From the NCBI GenBank assembly GCA_948467395.1, contig CAOKDX010000004.1, positions 62,001-126,000 of the forward strand: a stretch of DNA of 64,000 nucleotides, in the 5' to 3' direction. Made by a program: the position numbers and the translations under genes. Below, piece by piece: positions 35,021 to 42,967 of the stretch (positions are counted from its first letter, which is position 1; every line of letters begins with the position of its first letter). Origin of the DNA: an uncultured Clostridia bacterium. Lineage in GTDB: Bacteria > Bacillota > Clostridia > Lachnospirales > Lachnospiraceae. The notes under the pieces are model-generated. The model ran no database searches, was not told the origin of the DNA, and was given only the letters and a program-made list of their open reading frames with translations.

Positions 35021-35437
35021 ATGAACAATAATTCGGTTACAGAAAAGGTAGTAGACTATATAGAAGCACACATTAATGAAGATCTGCCGCTTGATAAAAT
35101 AGCAAATGCATTAAATTACTCAAAATTTTATATGTCCAGAATTTTTACGGAAGATACAAAATGTACGGTTTATAAATACATAAAAGGACGTAGATTGACT
35201 TTGGCAGCTCAAAAGCTTGTGGAAACAGAGCAGCCCATTGTTGAAATTGCTTATGAAGCACATTATGACTCTCAGCAAGCGTTCACATTAGCCTTTAAAC
35301 AATTATATGAATGTACGCCAAATATTTATCGAAAGAATGGTGTGTTCTATCCGAAACAATCAAAGATCTGCATGATGAGTTCATTGAATGGATACTCATT
35401 TATGTGTTTTATAGCAGGAGGTAAATTTGCAGCATGA
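35021..35437 (+). CDS. Short AraC-family regulator coupled to ClpP
   Basis: 138 residues from ATG 35021 (GGAAAGGAGG upstream). It consists almost only of the AraC DNA-binding domain: first HTH ([21 protein letters not shown]) and second HTH ([29 protein letters not shown]), plus a ~30-residue Cys/Met/Ser tail. No effector domain, so MarA/SoxS-like. AT-rich codon use differs from the neighbours, a sign of transfer. Its stop overlaps the clpP start by four bases (ATGA), so both are made together. Confidence 0.88.
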   Translation: MNNNSVTEKVVDYIEAHINEDLPLDKIANALNYSKFYMSRIFTEDTKCTVYKYIKGRRLTLAAQKLVETEQPIVEIAYEAHYDSQQAFTLAFKQLYECTPNIYRKNGVFYPKQSKICMMSSLNGYSFMCFIAGGKFAA

Positions 35438-36024
35438 GTACGATTCCTTATGTGATTGAACATACAAGCCGGGGAGAGCGTAGTTATGATATTTTTTCAA
35501 GACTGTTGTCCGACAGAATTGTTTTTTTAGGAGAAGAGGTAAGTGATGTTTCAGCAAGTTTGATTATTTCACAAATGCTATTTTTAGAATCACAAGACCC
35601 AGGTAAGGACATCCAGTTATATATTAATAGCCCAGGCGGTTCTGTTTCGGCGGGTTTTGCTATTTATGACACAATGCAATATGTCAAATGTGATGTTTCG
35701 ACAATATGTATCGGTCTTGCTGCCAGTTTTGGAGCATTTTTATTGGCGGGTGGTGCAAAAGGAAAGCGTCTCGCTTTGCCTAATGCAGAAGTTATGATAC
35801 ATCAGCCTGCCGTTCATGGAAATGGGATTCAAGGGCAGGCAGCCGATATAAAAATTACATCTGACCACATACAAAAAAGCAAAAAGCGATTGAATACCAT
35901 ATTATCCCAAAATACAGGTAAAAGTATTGATGAGGTTGCTATTGCGACGGAACGCGATAATTATATGACGGCAAGAGAAGCAATCGATTTTGGCCTGATT
36001 GATAAAATTATAGATAAACATTAA
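35434..36024 (+). CDS. Second-type ClpP protease subunit
   Basis: 196 residues. The Ser-His-Asp triad is intact: Ser98 in [11 protein letters not shown], His123 in MIHQPAVHG, Asp175 in [26 protein letters not shown] is standard ClpP. It lacks a long propeptide. No Clp ATPase gene is nearby, so it must use a chromosomal ClpX/ClpC or act on its own. AT-rich like its coupled AraC-type partner, and flanked by a group II intron remnant. A decayed 3' fragment of a close relative is at 61682-61821. Probably an accessory clpP carried by mobile DNA. Confidence 0.93.
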   Translation: MSTIPYVIEHTSRGERSYDIFSRLLSDRIVFLGEEVSDVSASLIISQMLFLESQDPGKDIQLYINSPGGSVSAGFAIYDTMQYVKCDVSTICIGLAASFGAFLLAGGAKGKRLALPNAEVMIHQPAVHGNGIQGQAADIKITSDHIQKSKKRLNTILSQNTGKSIDEVAIATERDNYMTAREAIDFGLIDKIIDKH

Positions 36025-36060
36025 TTGCTGTAGAATTCAAATAGATGGTTTTCTGCAAAT

Positions 36061-36104
36061 AAAAAATGCCATGCAATGGAACAACTTATTGCATGGCATT
36101 TTTT
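36061..36104. terminator. Strong bidirectional terminator between clpP and LysR gene
   Basis: Perfect 17-bp stem (36061-36077 with 36088-36104) bounded by A6 and T6. Confidence 0.9.
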
Positions 36105-36119
36105 ATTTTTCCATGGATT

Positions 36120-36998
36120 TTATTCCTTCTGGCGGAACTGCTCCAGCACATGGTTATAGAAAGTCCGGACCGCCGGCGCCAGATTATCTGGATTCAATGC
36201 CGCGATCCCCACGATCCGGTATGCCTCTTGCTCCAGTGGATAGCAGTCAACCTCATAGGGAATATCCTTCATCACCATCTGCGGCATGAGACAGATGCCA
36301 AACCCGTTGGCCACCATGGCGATCGTGGACAGATCATCCACCACATGATAATCGGATTTGACATTTAGATTATTTTCCTTCATGAATTTCTGGATATCGG
36401 CGTCGGTACTCTCTCTCTGTGTCACAAATTTCTGATTTCTCAGTTCCTGGATCCCCACAGTCCCACGCCCGGCACCTATCTCCATCCCCTTCGGCACGAC
36501 GCATATCAGCGGATCCTTATACAACGGCTGGATGGGCAGATCCGCCGCGCTGGACACAGACAGGAATCCAATATCCACAATGCCGTTTTTGATCCAGTAT
36601 ACGACGTCGTCGTAGGTTCCCTGAAAGAGTTCCATCGTAATGGCCGGATATTTTTCCTGAAAGGAGTGCATCAGGTGCGGCATCCAGTTCGTACAGACAC
36701 TGGAAAAACAGCCGATCCGGATGCGTCCCTGCTTCAGCCCGTTAAATTCCGCGATTACCTGCTGCAGGCTCTCGTCACTGTTGAGAACCCCATTTACATA
36801 AGGAAGAAGACGCTCCCCATAACTGGTGAGCGTCACACCGCTTTTACTCCGGTTTAATATGGCAAAACCAAGCTCTGTCTCCATGGCCGATACCGCGTGG
36901 CTGACAGCAGAAGGCGTCAGTCCAAGTATCTCCGCCGCCCTGCGGAAACTCCCCTGGTCGGCCACCGTCTTAAACACCTGATAATTTAATAATGTCAT
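36120..36998 (-). CDS. LysR-family regulator
   Basis: 292 residues. N-terminal winged HTH (LNYQVFKTVADQGSFRRAAEILGLTPSAVSHAVSAMETELG) and a two-lobed effector domain (GRIRIGCFSSVCTNWMPHLM, GIVDIGFLSVSS). Starts 7 bp after porB on the same strand, so it is likely co-transcribed with the oxidoreductase and may control it or a related redox/carbon gene. Confidence 0.93.
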   Translation of the reverse strand: MTLLNYQVFKTVADQGSFRRAAEILGLTPSAVSHAVSAMETELGFAILNRSKSGVTLTSYGERLLPYVNGVLNSDESLQQVIAEFNGLKQGRIRIGCFSSVCTNWMPHLMHSFQEKYPAITMELFQGTYDDVVYWIKNGIVDIGFLSVSSAADLPIQPLYKDPLICVVPKGMEIGAGRGTVGIQELRNQKFVTQRESTDADIQKFMKENNLNVKSDYHVVDDLSTIAMVANGFGICLMPQMVMKDIPYEVDCYPLEQEAYRIVGIAALNPDNLAPAVRTFYNHVLEQFRQKE

Positions 36999-37004
36999 TG
37001 CCTG

Positions 37005-37946
37005 TTACCTCGCCGTTTTGTATAGAAGCTCCTCCCATCTCCGGTCCACTTCCTCCTGAAACTGCTGGATCAGGTGCTCGTTCCCCTTCTTAAACAGATG
37101 TTTAAATCTCCCCTGCTCCCGCAGGAAATCTTCGATGGGAAGCTTTTTCTTCGGCTCATAGGACAGCTTCCATCTGCCGTGATCCACCTCAAAAAGCGGC
37201 CAGTAGCAGGTCTCCACAGCCAGCCGGCATATTTTCATAATGTCCGCCGCCTCATACCGCCAGCCCCGGGGACACGGCGTCATTATGTTCAGGAAACTGG
37301 CCCCCTCCGTATAAATGGCTCTCTCCGCTTTCTGGTGAATATCTTTAAAATCCGTTGTAAAGGTAGTCTGCGCCACATAGGCCACATCGTGATCCGCTAT
37401 AATACTGGCAAGATCCTTCCGGTTCTGCAGCTTTCCGTCCGATGCCTTCCCCACTGGGGTCGTCGTGGTGTCTGCATACATCGGAGTGGCAGAGGAACGC
37501 TGGATACCAGTATTCATATAGGCGCCGTTGTCATAGCACACATAGACCATGTCATGCCCCCGCTCCATAGCCCCGGACAGGGACTGAAAGCCGATATCAT
37601 AGGTGCCGCCGTCCCCTCCAAAGGTAATGAACTTAAAGTTCACATCCGCTGGAAGCTTACCCCTTTTCTTCAGAACCCTATAGGCAGTCTCGACGCCGCT
37701 GAGGGTGGCGCCGGCATTCTCGAAGGCGTTGTGGATATAACTGTCCTCCCATGCCGTATAAGGGTACATAAAGGAGGAGACCTCCAGACATCCCGTGGCG
37801 TTTCCGATGACGGCATGATCCTCCTCATGCAGGGCGCGCAGAACGGCCCGGACTGCAATGGTAGCGCCGCAGCCAGCGCACATCCGGTGTCCGGGAGCCA
37901 GCCTCTCCGGTTTGTCCATCATGGTTTTCAAATTATAATCACTCAT
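37005..37946 (-). CDS. porB: 2-oxoacid (pyruvate):ferredoxin oxidoreductase, beta subunit
   Basis: 313 residues, GGAGG upstream. Thiamine-diphosphate subunit: iron-sulfur ligands in HRMCAGCGA, TPP motif FGGDGGTYDIGFQSLSGAMERG with YDNGAYMNTGIQRS. Together with alpha, gamma and delta subunits it oxidises a 2-oxoacid to acyl-CoA and CO2, passing electrons to ferredoxin in the cytoplasm. Last of the four subunit genes. Confidence 0.93.
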   Translation of the reverse strand: MSDYNLKTMMDKPERLAPGHRMCAGCGATIAVRAVLRALHEEDHAVIGNATGCLEVSSFMYPYTAWEDSYIHNAFENAGATLSGVETAYRVLKKRGKLPADVNFKFITFGGDGGTYDIGFQSLSGAMERGHDMVYVCYDNGAYMNTGIQRSSATPMYADTTTTPVGKASDGKLQNRKDLASIIADHDVAYVAQTTFTTDFKDIHQKAERAIYTEGASFLNIMTPCPRGWRYEAADIMKICRLAVETCYWPLFEVDHGRWKLSYEPKKKLPIEDFLREQGRFKHLFKKGNEHLIQQFQEEVDRRWEELLYKTAR

Positions 37947-37966
37947 CTTGTCCTATCCTCCAACCG

Positions 37967-39148
37967 TTACTTTCTAAGGCGTATGTACTGATACTGCTCG
38001 ACGCTCGTCCCCTTTTCGATCATATCCTCCAGTTCTCCAAATATCCCCATAACGTCCCGGATCGTAAAGTCGCGCCCGGCAAGCCCGTAGATATAGTTGA
38101 CTGTCTCAATCATTACCTTACTCTTAAAAAGTGCTGCCGATACCTCGCTGCCCAGCGGGCCGCCATTGCCGTTATAGCTCTCGCAGCGGTCCATCACAGC
38201 GACAGCCCTGCAGTTCTTCAGGGCCTGTGCGATCTCATCCGCCGGAAACGGGCGGAATACTCTCAATTTCAGCACCCCGGCCTTTCTGCCCCTCTCCCGC
38301 AGTTCGTCCACGGCCTGTTTTGCCGTCCCCGCCGCCGATCCCATGATCAGCATGATATAATCGGCGTCCTCTGTCCGGTATTCCTCGAAGAGATCAAATC
38401 CCCTCCCGGTGAGTTCCCGGTACTTCTCCGCCACCTCCAGGATGACCTGTTTCGAGTTCTCCATGGCGATCTCCTGATTTTTCTTTGCCTCCATGGCATA
38501 ATTTGACACCGAATAGGGGCCCACCGCAACCGGCTTGCCCGGGTTCAGGAGAAATTCCTCCGGTTCATACTCCCCGACGAATTCTCTTACCCGCTCATCC
38601 TCCAGAAGTTCGATATTTTCCACCGCATGGCTTGTGATAAAGCCGTCCTGGCAGATCATCACCGGCAGATGTACCCTGGGATCCTCGGCAATGGGATATG
38701 CCTGGATAAAATTATCATAAGCCTCCTGGTTATTCTCCGCGTAGATCTGGATCCATCCGGTATCCCTGGCCCCCATGCCGTCGGAGTGGTCGCAGTTGAT
38801 ATTGATGGGGCCGGACAGGGTTCGGTTCACCAGAGCCATAACCAGCGGAAGCCGGTTTGACGCCGCAAGGAGCAGCTCCTCCCACATCAGGGCAAGCCCC
38901 GCAGAGGATGTGGCGGTGAGGCTTCTGGCACCGGCCGCCTCCGCACCGATGGCGGCGCTCATGGATGAGTGCTCACTCTCCACCGGAATAAATTCCGTAT
39001 CCATCTCCCCATTGGCAATAAACGTGGACACCATCTGTGGAATCTCTGTAGAGGGAGTGATGGGGAAAGCCGGCATCACATCGGGATTGATCTGGCGGAT
39101 GGCACAGGATACCGCCTCGTTGCCTGACATACGTTCTTTGATCGCCAT
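37967..39148 (-). CDS. porA: 2-oxoacid (pyruvate):ferredoxin oxidoreductase, alpha subunit
   Basis: 393 residues. Typical alpha-subunit opening (SGNEAVSCAIRQINPDVMPAFPITPSTEIP), SEHSSMSAAIGAEAAGARSLTATSSAGLALM, and VMDRCESYNGNGGPLGSEV near the end. Its ATG overlaps the delta stop (TAATG), with GGAGGGGAAAG upstream. Pyruvate is the likely substrate from the pattern of the four-subunit family; a branched-chain form cannot be excluded. Confidence 0.92.
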   Translation of the reverse strand: MAIKERMSGNEAVSCAIRQINPDVMPAFPITPSTEIPQMVSTFIANGEMDTEFIPVESEHSSMSAAIGAEAAGARSLTATSSAGLALMWEELLLAASNRLPLVMALVNRTLSGPININCDHSDGMGARDTGWIQIYAENNQEAYDNFIQAYPIAEDPRVHLPVMICQDGFITSHAVENIELLEDERVREFVGEYEPEEFLLNPGKPVAVGPYSVSNYAMEAKKNQEIAMENSKQVILEVAEKYRELTGRGFDLFEEYRTEDADYIMLIMGSAAGTAKQAVDELRERGRKAGVLKLRVFRPFPADEIAQALKNCRAVAVMDRCESYNGNGGPLGSEVSAALFKSKVMIETVNYIYGLAGRDFTIRDVMGIFGELEDMIEKGTSVEQYQYIRLRK

Positions 39149-39453
39149 TATTCTTTCCCCTCCTTCATTGCTATCGCATCAAAGGGACATACGCTGGCAC
39201 AGATGCCGCAGCCCTTACAGTGATCATAGTCAAATTCCAGACGTTTTCCATCCTGGACCGGAATGCTCGAATCCGGGCAGACCGGCGCACAGAGCAGGCA
39301 CTGCCTGCATTTATCGGCATCCAGTACCGGCGTGCTTGTCCTCCACTCGCCGGTGTGAAACAGGCGGGAAGAACCGCCGTCAAATATCATCAGCCCCTCT
39401 GTCAGCTCCTGATGGGGGGTTTTCTCATTTATCCTCGTTACATCTGTTCTCAT
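39148..39453 (-). CDS. porD: 2-oxoacid (pyruvate):ferredoxin oxidoreductase, delta (ferredoxin) subunit
   Basis: 101 residues from ATG 39451-39453 (GGAGG five bases upstream; an ATG at 39465 lies before the ribosome site). Two [4Fe-4S] motifs: CRQCLLCAPVCPD and CKGCGICASVCPF. It carries electrons from the TPP centre to external ferredoxin. Confidence 0.92.
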   Translation of the reverse strand: MRTDVTRINEKTPHQELTEGLMIFDGGSSRLFHTGEWRTSTPVLDADKCRQCLLCAPVCPDSSIPVQDGKRLEFDYDHCKGCGICASVCPFDAIAMKEGKE

Positions 39454-39477
39454 CTTAACCTCCATGGATGCAGGCTG

Positions 39478-40089
39478 TTATGCGGACTTCCTTCTTCCCT
39501 GATGTTTATGGATGGCAGCCGCCACCTCATCATAGGCCGTCTCCAACGCCTTCATATTGCCCTCGATTACTTCCGGTTTCTTTGCAAATTTGTGCTCATA
39601 GGAAGCTCTCATCTCAGAAATCAAATCCTCTCTCGGCATCACGCCGCTGACAGCTGCGATAGCCGCCAGCATGGGAGTATTGGGGAAGTTCTTTCCCAGT
39701 GTCTCCACAGATATCCTCCTGGCGTCGATGGTGTACACCGAACCCTTGTATCCGTTCAGGTGTTTCATGATCTCGTCTTTCTTCTTGGCCGTATTGATAA
39801 TAATGGCACCTGTCTCCTTTAGCCCCGCCGTCACATTGACAGAGTCCAGCAGCGTCTCATCTACCACTACCACATAATCCGGATGATATATATTGGAATG
39901 AACCCGAATCTTATCAGAACTGATCCTGTTGTATGCGGTGATCGGAGCCCCCATGCGCTCCGGTCCATACTCAGGAAAACCCTGAACATACTGTCCCGTC
40001 TTAAATGCCACATCCGCCAGTAACAGAGCGGCTGTCTTCGCTCCCTGTCCGCCCCGGCCATGCCATCTGATCTCAATTCCGTTCTTCAT
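39478..40089 (-). CDS. porC: 2-oxoacid (pyruvate):ferredoxin oxidoreductase, gamma subunit
   Basis: 203 residues. Gamma-subunit pattern: IEIRWHGRGGQGAKTAALLLADVAF, GFPEYGPERMGAPITAYNRIS, NVTAGLKETGAIIINT. First gene of the gamma-delta-alpha-beta operon, with its own promoter at 40161-40188. AATGAGGTAAATT precedes the start. Confidence 0.93.
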   Translation of the reverse strand: MKNGIEIRWHGRGGQGAKTAALLLADVAFKTGQYVQGFPEYGPERMGAPITAYNRISSDKIRVHSNIYHPDYVVVVDETLLDSVNVTAGLKETGAIIINTAKKKDEIMKHLNGYKGSVYTIDARRISVETLGKNFPNTPMLAAIAAVSGVMPREDLISEMRASYEHKFAKKPEVIEGNMKALETAYDEVAAAIHKHQGRRKSA

Positions 40090-40160
40090 AATTTACCTCA
40101 TTTCTGCGCTGCCTTTCGCGCTCTTTCCAACTACTTTACTATAAAATATCAGCAATATTT

Positions 40161-40188
40161 ATTATATCGCAGAGACATAAAATGTAAA
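40161..40188 (-). promoter_or_regulatory. Sigma-A promoter of porCDAB
   Basis: TTTACA (40183-40188), 16-bp spacer, TATAAT (40161-40166) on the minus strand. Confidence 0.75.
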
Positions 40189-40283
40189 GCGAAAAAGAAT
40201 ATATCAATTCATTTTAGGGATGAATAATTTTCATCTGATATGTTTTTACAGTCACGGCAGCACCTGTAATTTCAAAATAGTAG

Positions 40284-40312
40284 TTGGAAATCTGGCAGAA
40301 ATGCGGTATACT
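40284..40312 (+). promoter_or_regulatory. Sigma-A promoter of the second HD-GYP gene
   Basis: TTGGAA (40284-40289), 17-bp spacer, TATACT (40307-40312). Confidence 0.65.
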
Positions 40313-40364
40313 GAGAGTAGTTATGGTTTACTTGTAGAACGGAACCGTCAGGGGGAAGTGTATT

Positions 40365-41468
40365 GTGATAAAACGATATTTTGTGCGTACCAGCGCACTG
40401 AAAGAGGGCATGCGGATCGACCAGAATATTAAAGACCGTCTGGACCGCACGCTGGTTGCCAGAGGTACGATTCTGGATGACTATGTCATTGAGGGAATCC
40501 GGAAACGCGGCATCCACGGAGTATACATAAGTGAGGGAGCGGAAGACCTCGAACCAGTAAAGAAGGAGGAGAAGCTCTCTCCTGTCGTGCGTCATAATAT
40601 TGAGAAAAACAGAACGGAGGATCCCGTAAAGGTTAGGCTTTCGGAAAGCGTCAAAAAAAGAGTTTCCGAGGGAATCCAGTATCTCTACAACAATTCCGAA
40701 TCCAAGGAGTTTTCGGATGCCTCCAACCGCATCACCACGGATCTTATGAAGGCCATCGACGACAACGATGCCCTGGCTGTCGATATCAGCACCTTAAAGA
40801 CCAGCGATGAATATACATTCAAACACAGTGTCGATGTCGCTACCATGTCCATGATCATCGCGAAGAAGCTAGGTATGTCTTCTTCGGATGTATACAACAT
40901 TGGCGTCGCCGGCCTGCTTCACGACATGGGGAAGTCAAAGATTCCCCTTGAGATCCTGAACAAACCCGCCCGGCTCAATGATGAGGAGTTCGCCATTATG
41001 AAATCCCACTCGGAGCTGGGTTATCGTATCCTGAAGGAGAAGGAGGAATTTTCAGCACAGATTTCCCTTGCCGTCCTTCAGCACCATGAGAAGATGAATG
41101 GTACGGGATATCCCATGGGCTGCAAAAGTGACCGGATCATCAATTATGCCAAGATCCTGTCCGTCTGTGACGTTTATGACGCCCTGGTGACAGAACGTCC
41201 GTATAAAAAACCATTTTCCCAGCGAAACGCCATCGAGATGATCATGTCCATGACAGAAGAGCTGGACATCACGGCTATGCGGGCCTTTCTCGCCACGGTG
41301 ATCCTATATCCGGTGGACTCCACCGTTCAGCTCAGCAACGGAGAAAAAGCCCGGGTCGTGGAGAACATAGAAAACTCCGTTCTGCGTCCTACCGTCGTCG
41401 GGCTTAAAAGCGGTATCGTCTATAATCTGTCAGAAGACCTCTCCTGTGCAAACATCATTATCCTGTGA
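40365..41468 (+). CDS. Cytoplasmic HD-GYP domain phosphodiesterase
   Basis: 367 residues, GTG start with AGGGGGAAG upstream. N-terminal ~60 residues resemble the regulatory beta domain often preceding HD-GYP (ALKEGMRIDQNIKD, VARGTILDDYVIEGIRKRGI). The HD-GYP domain spans ~140-310: HDMGK at 186 and the complete HHEKMNGTGYP at 240-250. A C-terminal beta domain (NGEKARVVENIENSVLRPTVV) follows. No membrane segment. Predicted to hydrolyse cyclic-di-GMP. Its stop codon lies in the first copy of a 19-bp triplicate repeat. Confidence 0.92.
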   Translation: MIKRYFVRTSALKEGMRIDQNIKDRLDRTLVARGTILDDYVIEGIRKRGIHGVYISEGAEDLEPVKKEEKLSPVVRHNIEKNRTEDPVKVRLSESVKKRVSEGIQYLYNNSESKEFSDASNRITTDLMKAIDDNDALAVDISTLKTSDEYTFKHSVDVATMSMIIAKKLGMSSSDVYNIGVAGLLHDMGKSKIPLEILNKPARLNDEEFAIMKSHSELGYRILKEKEEFSAQISLAVLQHHEKMNGTGYPMGCKSDRIINYAKILSVCDVYDALVTERPYKKPFSQRNAIEMIMSMTEELDITAMRAFLATVILYPVDSTVQLSNGEKARVVENIENSVLRPTVVGLKSGIVYNLSEDLSCANIIIL

Positions 41469-41520
41469 CATCAGTCAATCACTGTGACATCAGTCAATCA
41501 CTGTGACATCAGTCAATCAC
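41464..41520. repeat. Three tandem copies of a 19-bp unit at convergent gene ends
   Basis: The unit TGTGACATCAGTCAATCAC occurs at 41464-41482, 41483-41501 and 41502-41520, with TGTGAC again at 41521. The HD-GYP stop is in copy 1 and the cyclophilin stop in copy 3. Each unit holds short self-complementary arms (GTGA/TCAC, TGAC/GTCA). Confidence 0.95.
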
Positions 41521-42222
41521 TGTGACTTTCTCAATCACCGGCTGGTTTTCCGGCACCACGGTGCCGTTGCTGTCCTCTACCTTTGTATCGGCACAAATCT
41601 TATCCACCACCTTCATTCCTTTGGTGACTTTTCCAAATGCCGCATACTGTCCATCCAGATAATCCGCATCCTGATGCATGATAAAGAACTGTGAGCTGGC
41701 ACTGTCGGGATCATTGGAACGCGCCATAGAGATCGTACCCCGGACATGCTTGATGTTGTTCTCGACTCCATTGCCGGAGAACTCTCCCTTAATGTTCTCA
41801 TCCGCTCCCCCTGTGCCGTTTCCAAGGGGATCTCCACCCTGGATCATAAAGCTGGAGATCACGCGGTGGAATGTGAGGCCGTCATAAAATCCCTCTCCCG
41901 CCAGCTTGATAAAATTCGTCACGGTAATGGGCGCTTTGTCTGCGTCCAGCTTAACGGTAATGGTTCCGTAGTCCTTCACCTTGATCTTCACCCGGTGTTT
42001 GCCGCTGAGATTCTCTCCCTTCCCGATCACAGAGGCCAGCTCTTCACTGAGGCCGCTTCCGCTGGCCGCCTTGTCTGCCGCAGGCGTCTGTGTCGCCTGG
42101 TCTCCATTCTGGCCGCTCTGGGTTCCCTGTGTCGTCTGGGGCTGGTCCTTCTTACTGCCGCAGGCCGTAACGCCTATTACCACAACCGCCATCATCATAA
42201 TAACTGCTATTATCCGCTTCAT
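41509..42222 (-). CDS. Cyclophilin-type peptidyl-prolyl isomerase, lipoprotein
   Basis: 237 residues from ATG 42220-42222 (AAGGAG upstream). Signal peptide with lipobox GVTACGSKK, a Gln/Thr-rich linker, then the cyclophilin domain: FIKLAGEGFYDGLTFHRVISSFMIQGGDP, GTISMARSNDPDSASSQFFIM, YAAFGKVTKGMKVVD. Arg and Phe/Gln active-site residues (FHRV, FMIQGGDP) are present. It assists folding of secreted proteins outside the membrane. C-terminal codons and stop lie in the 19-bp repeat. Confidence 0.93.
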   Translation of the reverse strand: MKRIIAVIMMMAVVVIGVTACGSKKDQPQTTQGTQSGQNGDQATQTPAADKAASGSGLSEELASVIGKGENLSGKHRVKIKVKDYGTITVKLDADKAPITVTNFIKLAGEGFYDGLTFHRVISSFMIQGGDPLGNGTGGADENIKGEFSGNGVENNIKHVRGTISMARSNDPDSASSQFFIMHQDADYLDGQYAAFGKVTKGMKVVDKICADTKVEDSNGTVVPENQPVIEKVTVID

Positions 42223-42251
42223 ACTGCCAATCTCCTTTTCCTTTCTTTTCC

Positions 42252-42854
42252 TCAATATAATACTTTCTTTATCGCTGCCAGCAATTCGTCATAGTTCTCA
42301 TAGGCAGCGTATTCCGGATTGTCCGCCTTAATCTTATCCGTACTCCTGAACAGGAAACCCGCTTTGCTGGCCCTGATCATGCCCAGATCATTATAGCTGT
42401 CGCCGCTGGCTATGGTGTCATAGCCGATGGACTGCAGTGCCTTTACCGTAACGTACTTGGAATCGGCCGTCCGCATCCGGTATCCTGTAATTGCCCCGTC
42501 CTCTGCCACCTCCAGGGTATTGCAGAAGATGGTGGGCCAGCCCAGCTTCTCCATCAGCGGTTTCGCAAACTGGGTAAATGTATCGCTGATGATGATCACC
42601 TGGGCCAGGGACCGAAGCTCATCCAGAAAATCCTTTGCGCCGGGAATCGGATCGATTCCTGCAATAGTCTCCTGAATCTCCCGTAAGCCAAGACCATGCT
42701 CCCGCAGGATATTAAGACGCCAGTTCATCAGCTTATCATAATCCGGCTCATCCCTGGTAGTCCTTTTCAGCTCCGGGATGCCGCTGGCCTCGGCAAAGGC
42801 AATCCAGATCTCCGGCACCAGAACTCCCTCCAAATCCAAACAAACAATGTCCAT
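42252..42854 (-). CDS. thrH: ThrH-type phosphoserine phosphatase / homoserine phosphotransferase
   Basis: 200 residues. HAD-fold phosphatase: nucleophile Asp in CLDLEGVLVPEIW, motif II in VIIISDTF, motif III Lys (LMEKLG), motif IV ASGDSYNDLGMI. The DLEGVLVPEIW opening is that of ThrH, which removes phosphate from phosphoserine and can transfer it to homoserine. Its own promoter lies at 42896-42924. The cyclophilin gene follows 29 bp downstream and may be co-transcribed. Confidence 0.85.
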   Translation of the reverse strand: MDIVCLDLEGVLVPEIWIAFAEASGIPELKRTTRDEPDYDKLMNWRLNILREHGLGLREIQETIAGIDPIPGAKDFLDELRSLAQVIIISDTFTQFAKPLMEKLGWPTIFCNTLEVAEDGAITGYRMRTADSKYVTVKALQSIGYDTIASGDSYNDLGMIRASKAGFLFRSTDKIKADNPEYAAYENYDELLAAIKKVLY

Positions 42855-42895
42855 ACTATCCTCCCGAAATATCTTAATGTAAAATTACTTTTGAC

Positions 42896-42924
42896 ATTAT
42901 AGCATAACTTTCCTGAATTCTCAA
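42896..42924 (-). promoter_or_regulatory. Sigma-A promoter of thrH
   Basis: TTGAGA (42919-42924), 17-bp spacer, TATAAT (42896-42901) on the minus strand. Confidence 0.8.
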
Positions 42925-42940
42925 TATTTTTCTGACGGCG

Positions 42941-42961
42941 GCAAAGCCTCTGCGGCTTTGC
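42941..42961. other. Hairpin downstream of feoB
   Basis: GCAAAGCC / GGCTTTGC with a 5-nt loop, seven bases after the feoB stop. No T run follows, so it may stabilise the 3' end or need a partner for termination. Confidence 0.45.
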
Positions 42962-42967
42962 AATCGC

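Noticed and set aside
4470-41468. The three c-di-GMP genes as one linked cluster
   Set aside because: They are 14-20 kb apart with unrelated genes and own promoters between them; a shared function is possible but linkage is not supported.
41464-41520. Repeat array considered as a CRISPR
   Set aside because: The 19-bp units are contiguous with no spacers and there are no cas genes. No CRISPR array was seen in the window.
42941-42961. Hairpin after feoB as an intrinsic terminator
   Set aside because: The stem is good but is followed by CGCCGTCAG, not a T run, so it is listed only as a hairpin.
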